Positions 53,985-64,000 of a stretch of 64,000 nt of DNA are shown here, in pieces. The translations under genes and the position numbers were made by a program. Each line of letters opens with the position of its first letter. Position 1 is the stretch's first letter. The notes under the pieces were generated by a model. The model made no database searches and was not told the DNA's origin. It saw only the letters and a list, made by a program, of their open reading frames with translations. The DNA is taken from positions 62,001 through 126,000 of the forward strand of contig NW_027476811.1 in the NCBI RefSeq assembly GCF_051020955.1, written 5' to 3'. The DNA comes from Megalopta genalis (Eukaryota > Arthropoda > Insecta > Hymenoptera > Halictidae).

Positions 53985-55780
53985 TTGTTTCGCCTGCATT
54001 TGAAGTTATATCACTTGTATCGCAAGTTTTTGAAGAAAAATCATTTTTTTCGCACGGATTTGAAGCTAAACCGTCTACATCGCATTGATTTGCAGCTAAA
54101 TCATGTGTTTCGCACGAATTTCAAGCTAATAGATGTGTTTCGCATTAATTTTAAGCTAAATCATGTGTTACGTATGGAATTGAAGTTAACTGGACTGTTT
54201 CTCCTGCATTTGAAGCTATATCACAAATCGAATGTATGTGACCCTAAATAATTTGCTTCGCGTGGGTTTGAATCTAAGCATTCTACATCGCATTGATTTG
54301 CTACTAAATCATGTGTTTCGCATGGATTTGAAGCTAACTCGTTTGTTTCGTCTGCATTTGAAGCTATATCTCTTATATCACAAGTGTTTGCAGCTCAATC
54401 ATTTGTTTCGCATGGATTTGAAGCTAAACCTTCTAAATCGCTTGAATTTTAAGCTCAATCATGTTTTCCGCATGGATTTGAAGCTAACTCGATTGTTTCG
54501 TCTGTACTTGAAGCAATATCACATATATCGCTAGTATCTGAAGCTAAATTATTTGTTTCGCATGGATTTGAAGCAAAACCTTCTAAATCGCATTGATTTG
54601 CAGCTATATCATGTGTTTCGCATGGATTTGAAGCTAACTCGTTTGTTTCCCCTGCATTTAAAGCTATATCACAAATCGAAAGTATGTGACTCTAAATCAT
54701 TTGTTTCGCGTGGGTTTGAAGCTAAGCATTCTACATCGCATTCATTTGCTGCTAAATCATGTGTTTTGCACGCATATGAAGCTAACTCGTTTGTTTCGCA
54801 TGCAGTTGAAGCTATATCACATATAACGCAAGTATCTGAAGCTAAATCATTGGTTTCGCATGGATTTGAAGCAAAACCTTCGACATCGCATTGATTTGCT
54901 GTTAAATCATGTGTTTTGCATGGATTTGAAGCTAACTCGTTTGTTTCCCTTGCATTTGAAACTGTATCACTTATATCGCAATTATCTGATACTAAATCAT
55001 TAGTTTCGCATGGATTTGAAGCTAAACCTTCTACATCGCATTGACTTGCAGTTCAATCATATCTTTCGCATGGATTTGAAGCTAACTCGTTTGTTTCGTC
55101 AGCATTTGAAGCTACGTCACTTATATCGCAAGTATCTGATGCTAAATCATTTGTGTCGCGTGGATTTGAAGCGAAACCTTCTACATCGCATTGATTTGCA
55201 GCTAAATCATGTGTTTCGCACGAATTTGAAGCTAATAGATGTGTTTCGCATTAATTTTAAGCTAAATCATGTGTTACGTATGGAATTGAAGTTAACTGGT
55301 CTGTTTCTCCTGCATTTGATGCTATATCACAAATCGAATGTACGTGACCCTAAATAATTTGCTTCGCGTGGGTTTGAATCTAAGCATTCTACATCGCATT
55401 GATTTGCTGCTAAATCATGTGTATCGCATGGATTTGAAGCTAACTCGTTTGTTTCGTCTGCATTTGAAGCTATATCTCTTATATCCCAAGTGTTTGCAGC
55501 TCAATCATTTGTTTCGCATGGATTTGAAGCTGAACCTTCTAAATCGCATGAATTTTAAGCTCAATCATGTTTTCCGCATGGATTTGAAGCTAACTCGATT
55601 GTTTCGTCTGTACTTGAAGCAATATCACATATATCGCTAGTATCTGAAGCTAAATCATTTGTTTCGCATGGATTTGAAGCAAAACCTTCTAAATCGCATT
55701 GATTTGCAGCTATATCATGTGTTTCGCATGGATTTGAAGCTAACTCGTTTGTTTCCCCTGCATTTAAAGCTATATCACAA
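53985..55780 (+). repeat. Further partial copies of the 51.2-53.4 kb segment
   Basis: Beyond the right end of the 8.16-kb duplication, 53,677-54,260 closely resembles 52,066-52,400 followed by 51,280-51,460. The run from the 28-bp C unit near 54,208 to 55,315 resembles 51,432 onward. Spacings between these 28-bp markers (1,314, 1,462 and 1,107 bp) differ, so copies have gained and lost units since duplication. Confidence 0.7.
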
Positions 55781-56029
55781 ATCGAAAGTATGTGACTCTA
55801 AATCATTTGTTTCGCGTGGGTTTGAAGCTAAGCATTCTACATCGCATTCATTTGCTGCTAAATCATGTGTTTTGCACGGATTTGAAGCTAACTCGTTTGT
55901 TTCGCATGCAGTTGAAGCTATATCACATATATCGCAAGTATCTGAAGCTAAATCATTGGTTTCGCATGGATTTGAAGCAAAACCTTCTACATCGCATTGA
56001 TTTGCAGCTAAATCATGTGATTCGCTTGG

Positions 56030-56340
56030 ATTTGAAGCTAACTCGTTTGTTTCGCAAGCAGATGAAGCTATATCACATATATCCCAATTATCTGAAGCTA
56101 AATCATTGGTTTCGCATGGATTTGAAGCTAAACCTTCGACATCGCATTGATTTGCAGCTAAATCATGTGATTCGCTTGGATTTGTAGCTAACTCGTTTGT
56201 TTCGCAAGCAGATGAAGCTATATCACATATATCCCAATTATCTGAAGCTAAATCATTGGTTTCGCATGGATTTGAAGCTAAACCTTCGACATCGCATTGA
56301 TTTGCTGTTAAATCATGTGTTTTGCATGGATTTGAAGCTA
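56030..56340 (+). repeat. 150-bp tandem duplication of one pentamer
   Basis: The pentamer beginning actcgtttgtttcgcaagca at 56,041 is repeated at 56,191 with almost no change, including gatgaagctatatcacat and atcccaattatctgaagc. This is a recent duplication of exactly one higher-order unit. Confidence 0.88.
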
Positions 56341-59039
56341 ACTCGTTTGTTTCCCTTGCATTTGAAGCTATATCACTAATATCGCAATTATCTGATGCTA
56401 AATCATTAGTTTCGCATGGATTTGAAGCTAAACCTACTACATAGCATTGATTTGAAGCTCAATCATGTGTTTTGCATGGATTTGAAGCTAACTCGTTTGT
56501 TTCCCCTGCATTTGAAGCTATGTCACTTATATCGCGAGTAACTGATGCTAAATCACTTGATTCGCATGGATTTGAAGCTAAACCTTCTACATCGCATTGA
56601 TTTGCATCTCAATCATGTGTTTCGCATGGATTTGAAGCTAAGCATTCTACATCGTATAGATTTGAACCTTGCTCGTTTGTTCCGTCTGCATTTGAAACTA
56701 TATCACTTATATCGCAAGTATCTGAAGCTAAATCATGTGTTTCGCATGGATTTGCCGCTAACTCGTTTCTTTCCCCTGCATTTGAAGCAATATCGCTTAT
56801 ATCGCATGTATCTGATGCAAAATCATTTGCGTCGCATGGATTTGAAGGTAACTTGTTTCGCCTGCATTTGAAGTTATATCACTTGTATCGCAAGTTTTTG
56901 AAGAAAAATCATTTTTTTCGCACGGATTTGAAGCTAAACCTTCTACATCGCATTGATTTGCAGTTCAATCATGTGTTTCGCATGGATTTGAAGCTAACTC
57001 GATTGTTTCGTCTGCATTTGAAGCTATATCACTTATATCCCAAGTGTTTGCAGCTCAATCATTCGTTTCGCATGGATTTGAAGCTAAACCTTCATCGTCG
57101 CATGAATTTTAAGCTCAATCATGTGTTCCGCATGGATTTGAAGCTAACTCGTTTGTTTCGTCTGCACTTGAAGCAATATCACATATATCGCTAGTATCTG
57201 AAGCTAAATCATTTGTTTCGCATGGATTTGAAGCTAAACTTGCCACACAGCATTGATTTGAAGCTTAATCATGTGTTTTGCATGGTATTGAGGCTAACTC
57301 GTTTGTTTCCCCTGCATTTGAAGCTATATCACTTATATCGCAAGTATCTGAAGCTAAATCATTTGTTTCGCATGGATTTGAAGCTAAACCTTCTACATCG
57401 CATTGATTTGCAGCTAAATCATGTGTTTCGCAAGGATTTGAAACTAACTCGTTTGATTCGTCTGCACTTGAAGGCATATCACTTATATCCCAAGTGTTTG
57501 AAGCTAAATCATTTGTTTCGCATGGATTTGAAGCTAAACCTTCTAGATCGCATTGATTTAACGATAAATCATGTGTTTCGCTTGGATATGAAGCTAACTC
57601 GTTTGTTTCGTCTGCATTTGAAACTATATAATTTATATCGCAATGATTTGAAGCCAAATCATTTGTGTCGCATGCATTTGAAACTAAACCTTCTACATCG
57701 CATTGATTTGCAGCTAAATCCTGTGTTTCGCATGGATTTGAAGCGTACTCGTCTTTTTCGTCTGCATTTGAAGCTATATCACTTATATCCCGAGTGTTTG
57801 AAGCTGAATCAGTTGTTTCGCATGGTTTCGAAGCTAAACCTTCTACATCGCATTGATTTGAAGCTAAATCAACTGTTTCGCTTGTATATGAAGCTAACTC
57901 GTTTGTTTCGCCTGCAGTTGAATCTATATCACTTATGTCGCAAGTATTTGAAGCTACATCATTTGTTCCGCATGGATTAGAAGCTAAGTCTTCTACTCCG
58001 CATTGATTTGAAGCTAAATCGTTTGTTTCGCATGGATTTGGAGCAAACTCGTTTGTTTCGTCTGCATTTGAAGCTATGTCACTTATATCGCAAGTATCTG
58101 AAGCGAAATCATTTGTGTCGCATGCATTTGAAGCTAAACTTGCCACACAGCATTGATTTGAAGCTTAATCATGTGTTTTGCATGGTATTGAGGCTAACTC
58201 GTTTGTTTCCCCTGCATTTGAAGCTATATCACTTATATCGCAAGTATCTGAAGCTAAATCATTTGTTTCGCATGGATTTGAAGCTAAACCTTCTACATCG
58301 CATTGATTTGCAGCTAAATCATGTGTTCCGCAAGGATTTGAAGCTAACTCGTTTGATTCGTCTGCACTTGAAGGCATGTCACTTATATCCCAAGTGTTTG
58401 AAGCTAAATCATTTGTTTCGCACGGATTTGAAGCTAACTCGTTTGTTGCGCATGCAGATGGATCCAAATAACGTATATCCTAAGCATTTGTAGCTAAACC
58501 ATCTGTTTCGTATGGATTTCAAGCTAATCCTTCTACTTCGAATTGATTTGTAGCTAAATCATGTGTATCGCATTGATTTTGAAGCTAATTCTTTTGTGTT
58601 CCCTACATTTGAAGCTATATCACTTATATCGCAAGTATCTGAACCTAAATCATTTGTTTCGCATGGACGTGACGCTAAACCTTCTAAACCGCATTGATTT
58701 GCAGCAAAATCATGTGTTACGCTTGGATTTGAAGCTAACTCGTTTGTTTCCCTTGCATTTGAAGCTGTATCACTTATATCGCAATTATCTGATGCTAAAT
58801 CATTAGTTTCGCATAGATTTGAAGCAAAATCTTCTACATCGCATTGATTTGCAGCTAAATCATGTGTTTCGTTTGGATTTGAAGCTAACTCGTTTGTTTC
58901 GCAAGCAGATGAAGCTATATCACATATATCGCAATTATCTGAAGCTGAATCATTGGTTTCGCATGGATTTGAAGCTAAACCTTCGACATCGCATTGATTT
59001 GGTGTTAAATCATGTGTTTTGCATGGATTTTGAAGCTAA

Positions 59040-59095
59040 CTCGTTTGATTCGTCTGCATTCGAAGCAATATCACTTATATCGCAAGTATCTGAAG
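59040..59095 (+). other. Unoccupied (empty) version of the LTR insertion site
   Basis: The array here reads ggattttgaagctaactcg, then tttgattcgtctg, then cattcgaagcaatatcac with no insert. The left part matches the bases immediately left of both LTRs, including the 31-bp-unit extra T. The right part matches the bases immediately right of them, including the unusual cattcgaagc. The single gtctg lies at 59,052-59,056. It is therefore a paralogous pre-insertion allele. Confidence 0.85.
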
Positions 59096-60880
59096 CTAAA
59101 TCATTTGTGTCGCATGGATTTGAAGCTAAACCTACTACATAGCATTGATTTGAAGCTCAATCATGTGTTTTGCATGGATATGAAGCTAACTCGTTTGTTG
59201 CCCCTGCATTTGAAGCTATGTCACTTACATCGCTAGTAACTGATGCTAAATCACTTGATTCGCATGGATTTGAAGCTAAACCTTCTAAATCGCATTGATT
59301 TCAAGCTATATCATCTGTTTCGCATGTACTTGAACCTTGCTCGTTTGTTCCGTCCGCATTTGAAACTATATCACTTATATCGCAAGTATCTGAAGCTAAA
59401 TCATGTGTTTCGCATGGATTTGCTGCTAACTCGTTTCTTTCCCTTGCATTTGAAGCAATATCACTTATATCGCATGTATCTGATGCAAAATCATTTGCGT
59501 CGCATGGATTTGAAGCTAACTTGTTTCGCCTGCATTTGAAGTTATATCACTTGTATCGCAAGTATTTGAAGAAAAATCATTTTTTTCGCACGGATTTGAA
59601 GCTAAACCTTCTACATCGCATTGATTTGCAGTTCAATCATGTGTTTCGCATGGATTTGAAGCTAACTCGTTTGTTTCGTCTGCATTTGAAGCTGTATCAT
59701 TTATATCCCAAGTGTTTGCAGCTCAATCATTTGTTTCGCATGGATTTGAAGCTAAACCTTCTAAATCGCATGAATTTTAAGCTCAATCATGTGTTCCGCA
59801 TAGATTTGAAGCTAACTCGTTTGTTTCGTCTGCACTTGAAGCAATATTACATATGTCGCTAGTATCTGAAGCTAAATCATTTGTTTCGCATGGATTTGAA
59901 GCTAAACATTCATCGTCGCATTGATTTGCAGCTAAATCATGTGTTTCGCATGGATCTGACGCTAACTCGTTTGTTTCGTCTGCATTTGAAGCTATGTCAC
60001 TTATATCGCAAGTGTCTGAAGCTAAATCATTTGTGTCGCATGCATTTGAAGCTAAACTTGCCACACAGCATTGATTTGACGCTTAATCATGTGTTTTGCA
60101 TGGTATTGAGGCTAACTCGTTTGTTTACCCTGCATTTGAAGCTATATCACTTATATCGCAAGTATCTGAATCTAAATCATTGGTTTCGAATGGATTTGAA
60201 CCTAAACATTCTACATCGCATTGATTTGCTTCTAAATCATGTGTTTCGCATGGATTTGCAGGTAACTCGTTCGTTTCACCTGCATTTGATGCTTTATCAC
60301 TTATCGCAAGTATCTGAAGCTAAATCATTTGTTTCGCATGGATTAGAAGCTAAACCTTCTACATCGCATTGATTTGCAGCTAAATCATGTGTTTCGCATG
60401 GATTTGATGCTAACTCGTTTGTTTCGTCTCCATTTGAAGCTATATCACTTATATCCCAAGCATCTGAAGCTAAATCATTTGTGTCGCATGGATTTGTAGC
60501 TGATCCTTATACGTGGCATGGATTCGAAGCTTAATCATGTGTTTTGCATGGATTTGAAGCTAACTCGTTTGTTTCGACTGCATTTGAAACTATATAATTT
60601 ATATCGCAATGATTTGAAGCCAAATCATTTGTGTCGCATGGATTTGAAACTATACCTTCTACATCGCATTGATTTGATGCTACACCATGTGTACCGCATG
60701 GATTTGCATCTATACCTTCTTCATCGCATTGATTTGCAGCTAAATCATGTGTTTCGCGTGGCTTTGGAGCTAAACATTCTACAGCGCATAGATTTGAAGC
60801 TAGCTCGTTTGTTCCGTCTGCATTTGAAACTATATCACATACAACGCAAGTATCTGAAGCTGAATCATTTGTTCCGCATG

Positions 60881-61725
60881 GTTTTTAAGCTGAGCCTTCT
60901 ACTTCGCATTGATTTGAAGCTAAATCGTTTGTTTCGCATGGATTTGAAGCTAAGCCTTCAACTTCGCTTTGTTTTGAAGCTAAATCATGTGTTTCGTTTG
61001 GATTTTAAGCTAACTCGTTTGTTGTGCATGGAGTTGAAGATAAGTAATGTATAAAACAAGTATTTGAAGCTAAACAATTCGTTTCGCATGGATTTGAAAA
61101 TAAGCCTTCTACTTGGCATTGATTTGAAGCTGAATTATGTGTTTCGCTTGAATTTGAAGCTAACACGTTTGTTTCACGTGCAGTTGAAGCTAAATCATGC
61201 ATATCACAAGTATTTGAAGCTGAACCATTTGTTCTGCATGAATATTAAGCTTAACCATGTGTTTCGCATGAGTTTGAAACTAAATCATGTGTTTCGCTTG
61301 AATTTGAAGCTAACTCGTTTGTTTCGCATGCAGTTGAAGCTAAATTATGAATATCACAAGTACTTATATCTAAACAATATGTTTCGCATGAATTTGAAGA
61401 TAAGCGTACCAGTTCGCATTGAATTGTAGCTAAATCATGTGTTACGCATGGTTTGAAGCTAAATCATGTATGTCACACGTATTTGAAGCTTAACCATTTG
61501 TTTCGCATGAATATTAAGCTGAACCATGTGTTTCGAATGAATTTGAAGGTAAATCATGTGTTTGGCATGGATTTGAAGCTAACTCGTTTGTTTCGCCGGC
61601 ATTTGTAGCTAAATAATGTAAATCACAAGTATTTGATGCTAATCCGTTTGTTTCGTACGGATTCGAAGATAAGCCTTCTACTTCGCATTGATTTGAAGAA
61701 AAATCATTTGTTCAGTTTTTGATTT
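60881..61725 (+). repeat. Family-2 block
   Basis: Family-2 units with aagtacttatatctaaac and aagcgtaccagttcgcattg near 61,360-61,410, matching the 869-bp repeat region (15.3 and 16.2 kb). It also holds the one-base-short unit gcatggtttgaagc near 61,447. It ends in the aberrant junction cagtttttgatttaaaac. Confidence 0.75.
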
Positions 61726-62700
61726 AAAACTAACTCGTTTGTTTCGACTGCACTTGAAGCAATATCACTTATATCGCTAGTATCTGAAGCTAAATCATTT
61801 GTTTCGCATGGATTTGAAGCTAAACCTTCAACGTCGCATTGATTTGCAGCTAAATCATGTGTTTCGCATGGATCTGAAGCTAACTCGTTTGTTTCGCGTA
61901 CATTTGTAGTTATATCACTTATATCGCAATTATCAGAAGATAAATCATTTGTTTCTCATGTAGTTGAAGCTACTCCTTCTACATCGCATTGATTTGCAGC
62001 TAAATCCTGTGTTTCGCATGGATTTGAAGCTTACTCGTCTGTTTCGTCTGCATTTGAAGCCATATCACTTATATCCCGAGTGTTTGAAGCTAAATGAGTT
62101 GTTCCGCATGGATTAGAAACTAAGCCTTCTACTTCGCATTGATTTGAAGCTAAATCCTTTGTTTCGCATGGATTTGGAGCTAACTCGTTTGTTTCTCCTG
62201 CATTTGAAACTATATCACAAATCGAATGTATGTGACCCTAAATCTTTTATTTCGCGTGGGTTTGAAGCTAAGCATTCAACATCGCATTGATTTGCTGCTA
62301 AATCATGTGTTTCGCATGGATTTGCTGCTAACTCGTTTCTTTCCCCTGCATTTGAAGCAATATCACTTATATCGCATGTATCTGATGCAAAATCATTTGC
62401 GTCGCATGGATTTGGAGCAAACTCGTTTGTTTCGTCTGCATTTGAAGCTATATCACTTATATCCCAAATGTTTGAAGCTAAATCATTTGTTTCGCATGGA
62501 TTTGAAGCTAAACCTTCTACATGGCATGGACTTGAAGCTAACTCGTCTGTTTCGCATGCAGCTGAAGCTATATCATCTATATCCCAAGTGTTTGCAGCTC
62601 AAAAATTTGTTTCGCATGGATTTAAAGCTAACTCGATTGTTTCGCCTGCATTTGAAGCTATATCACTTACACAGCAATTATCTGAAGATAAATCATTTGT
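61726..62700 (+). repeat. Family-1 block, copy of distant segments
   Basis: The left part (61,732-61,985) copies 24,001-24,250. The middle (about 61,995-62,310) copies about 21,284-21,599 at a shift of 40,711 bp, including the 28-bp variant near 62,206. The right part has ggacttgaagctaactcg units as in 31-34 kb. It is a mosaic of pieces found elsewhere in the window. Confidence 0.72.
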
Positions 62701-63720
62701 TTCTCATGTATTTGTAGCTAAGCCGTCTACTTCACATTGATTTGAAACTAGATCATGTGTTTCGCTAGGATTTGATGCTAACTCGTTTGTTTCGCCTGCA
62801 TTTGAAGCTGAATCATGTATATCACAAGTATTTGAAGCTATACCATTTGTTTCGCATGTATTTGAAGAGAAGCCTTCTACTTCGCATGAATTTGAAGCTA
62901 AATCTTGTGTTTCGTTTGGATTTAAAACCAACTCGATTGTTTCGGCTGCATTTGAAGCTAATTCATGTATAACACAACTATTTGAAGCTAAAGCATTTGA
63001 TTCACATGGATTTGAAGCTAAGCCTTCTACTTCGCATTGATTTGAAGCTAAATCATGTGCTTCGCTTGGATTTGAAGCAAACTCGTTTGTTTCGCCTGCA
63101 TTTGAAGCTGAATCATTTATACCACAAGTATTTGAAGCTAAACCATTTGATTCGTATGGATATGTTGCTAAATCTTCTACTTCGCATTGATTTGAATCTA
63201 AATCAAATGTATCGCATGGATTTGAAGCTAACTCGTTTGTTTCGCATTCGGTTGAAGCTGTATCACTTAGATTCACAAGTATTTGAAGCTAAAGCATTTG
63301 ATTCGCATGGATTTGAAGCTAAATCACGTGTCTCGCATGGATTTGAAGATAACTCGTTTGTTTCGCACGCAGTTGAAGCTTAATCATGTATATCACAAGT
63401 ATTTGATATTAAACCATTTGTTTCGCATTGATTTGAAGCTAAGATTTCTCCTTCGCATTGATTTGAAGTTAAATCATGTGTTTCGCTAGAATTTGAAGCT
63501 AATTCATTTGTCTCGCATGCAGCTGAAGCTAAATCATGTATATCACAAGTATTTGATGCTATACCAATTGATTCGCAGGGATTTGAAACTATGCCTCCTA
63601 AATCGCATTAACTTGAAGCTAAATCACGTGCTTCGCTTCGATTTGAAGCTAAGCCTTCTACTTCGCATTGATTTGAAGCTAAGCCTTCTACTTCGCATTG
63701 ATTTGAAGCTAAATCATGTG
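62701..63720 (+). repeat. Family-2 block
   Basis: Family-2 units with catgtatatcacaagta and agccttctacttcgcattga. A unit with one additional base (cttagattcacaag) lies near 63,268. The minus frame is open at 62,704-63,276. No non-array sequence is seen. Confidence 0.72.
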
Positions 63721-64000
63721 ATTCGCGTGGATTTGAAGCTAACTCGTTTGTTTCGCCTGCAGTTGAATCTATATCACTTATATCGCAAGTATATGAAGCT
63801 AAATCATTTGTTCCGCATGGATTAGAAGCTAAGCCTTCTACTTCGTATTGATTTTAAGCTAAATCATTTGTTTCGCATGGATTTGGAGCAAACTCGTTTG
63901 TTTCGTCTGCATTTGAAGCTATATCACTTATATCCCAAATGTTTGAAGCTAAATCATTTGTTTCGCATGGATTTGAAGCTAAACCTTCTACATCGCATGG
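63721..64000 (+). repeat. Family-1 units at the right edge
   Basis: The array returns to family 1 (atatcgcaagta, atatcccaaatg) and resembles 62,400-62,530. It is cut by the window end, so the array continues beyond it. Confidence 0.75.

Larger units (their letters stand above)
28651..60880 (+). repeat. Large family-1 block containing the LTR-bearing duplication
   Basis: About 32 kb of family-1 units. It includes hybrid units with gcatgcagatgaagctat and aattatctgaagctaaat, the aataacgtatatcac module at about ten places, and many 28-bp C-unit variants from 42.7 kb onward. Tandem periods of about 330, 808, 1,711, 240 and 150 bp and an approximately 8.16-kb duplication are nested in it. The only non-array DNA of the window, two 669-bp LTRs, lies here. 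Confidence 0.8.
1..64000 (+). repeat. Giant 30-bp tandem array (satellite/minisatellite), whole window
   Basis: Apart from two 669-bp insertions, every stretch can be read as consecutive degenerate 30-mers built on a core that begins tttgaagcta and ends in a tcgca or tcgtc block. Roughly 2,090 units are present, all in one orientation; I saw no inverted segment. The consensus unit is about one third GC. The core tttgaagcta is nearly invariant, while the middle and last thirds define unit types: A (aaatcatgtgtttcgcatgga), roughly B (aactcgtttgtttcgtctgca), C (tatatcacttatatcgcaag), D (like A with tcattt) and E (aaccttctacatcgcattga). Units of 28, 29 and 31 bp occur sporadically. Neither array end lies in the window, so the total length is unknown. 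Interpretation as satellite DNA rests on structure alone; a decayed repetitive coding exon is the main alternative. Confidence 0.97.

Noticed and set aside
1..64000. CRISPR array
   Set aside because: The 30-bp repeats abut each other with no unique spacers, vary between units and run for 64 kb; no cas genes are present.
1..64000. Many separate protein-coding genes, one per open frame
   Set aside because: A period divisible by three in a stop-poor unit leaves two plus frames and one minus frame open. The frames contain only the decapeptide, have no start context or distinct domains, and end wherever a unit of abnormal length or a single base change occurs.
1..64000. CENP-B box in the repeat unit
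   Set aside because: The tttcgcatgga end has a TTCG but lacks the CGGG part of the box; the resemblance is four bases.
1..64000. Telomeric repeats
   Set aside because: No runs of TTAGG, TTAGGG or similar were seen; the gtttgtttcg motif is part of the 30-mer.

Overview
This window is almost entirely one tandem array. About 62.7 of its 64 kb is a head-to-tail array of roughly 2,090 copies of a degenerate 30-bp unit, which begins tttgaagctaaatcat and ends tgtttcgcatgga. All copies lie in the same orientation and the array runs off both ends of the window. The only non-array DNA is a 669-bp GC-rich element, present twice (38,337-39,005 and 46,498-47,166). No tRNA, rRNA, CRISPR array, bacterial operon or conventional gene is visible. 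The context is eukaryotic. A CpG-rich, AT-biased satellite carrying a CpG-rich solo LTR fits an insect (possibly hymenopteran) chromosome, but that assignment is a guess.

The 30-mers are arranged in higher-order repeats, most often five unit types in fixed order (about 150 bp). Two pentamer families can be told apart by eye. Family 1 has a C unit ending atatcgcaagta and an E unit reading aaccttctacatcgcattga. Family 2 has a C unit reading catgtatatcacaagta, an E unit reading agccttctacttcgcattga, and a B unit ending gcatgca. Family 1 dominates about 1-4.5, 5.75-6.65, 8.1-9.6, 17.7-22.5, 26.8-60.9 and 61.7-62.7 kb. Family 2 dominates about 4.5-5.75, 6.65-8.1, 9.6-17.7, 22.5-24.0, 24.5-26.8, 60.9-61.7 and 62.7-63.7 kb. 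Larger tandem or interspersed duplications (150, 240, 330, 630, 808, 869, 1,528, 1,711, 2,160 and about 8,160 bp periods) are layered on top, the signature of repeated unequal crossover and gene conversion.

The clearest history is at 36.6-52.9 kb. An LTR retrotransposon inserted into a B unit, leaving a 5-bp target duplication (gtctg). It was reduced to a solo LTR. The whole neighbourhood was then tandemly duplicated as an approximately 8.16-kb block, apparently by crossover at a 9-bp stretch (tttgcagct) that sits at the same phase of the 30-mer. An unoccupied version of the insertion site survives at 59,052-59,056.

Because 30 is divisible by three, long open frames occur on both strands. 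On the minus strand they give a Cys/Asp/Glu-rich decapeptide repeat (type PCETNDLASN). On the plus strand they give a basic Leu-rich decapeptide (type LKLNHLFRMD). Both are broken repeatedly by stops and by 28-, 29- and 31-bp units, so I treat the array as non-coding satellite DNA. Ancestral or residual coding on one strand is left as a testable alternative.
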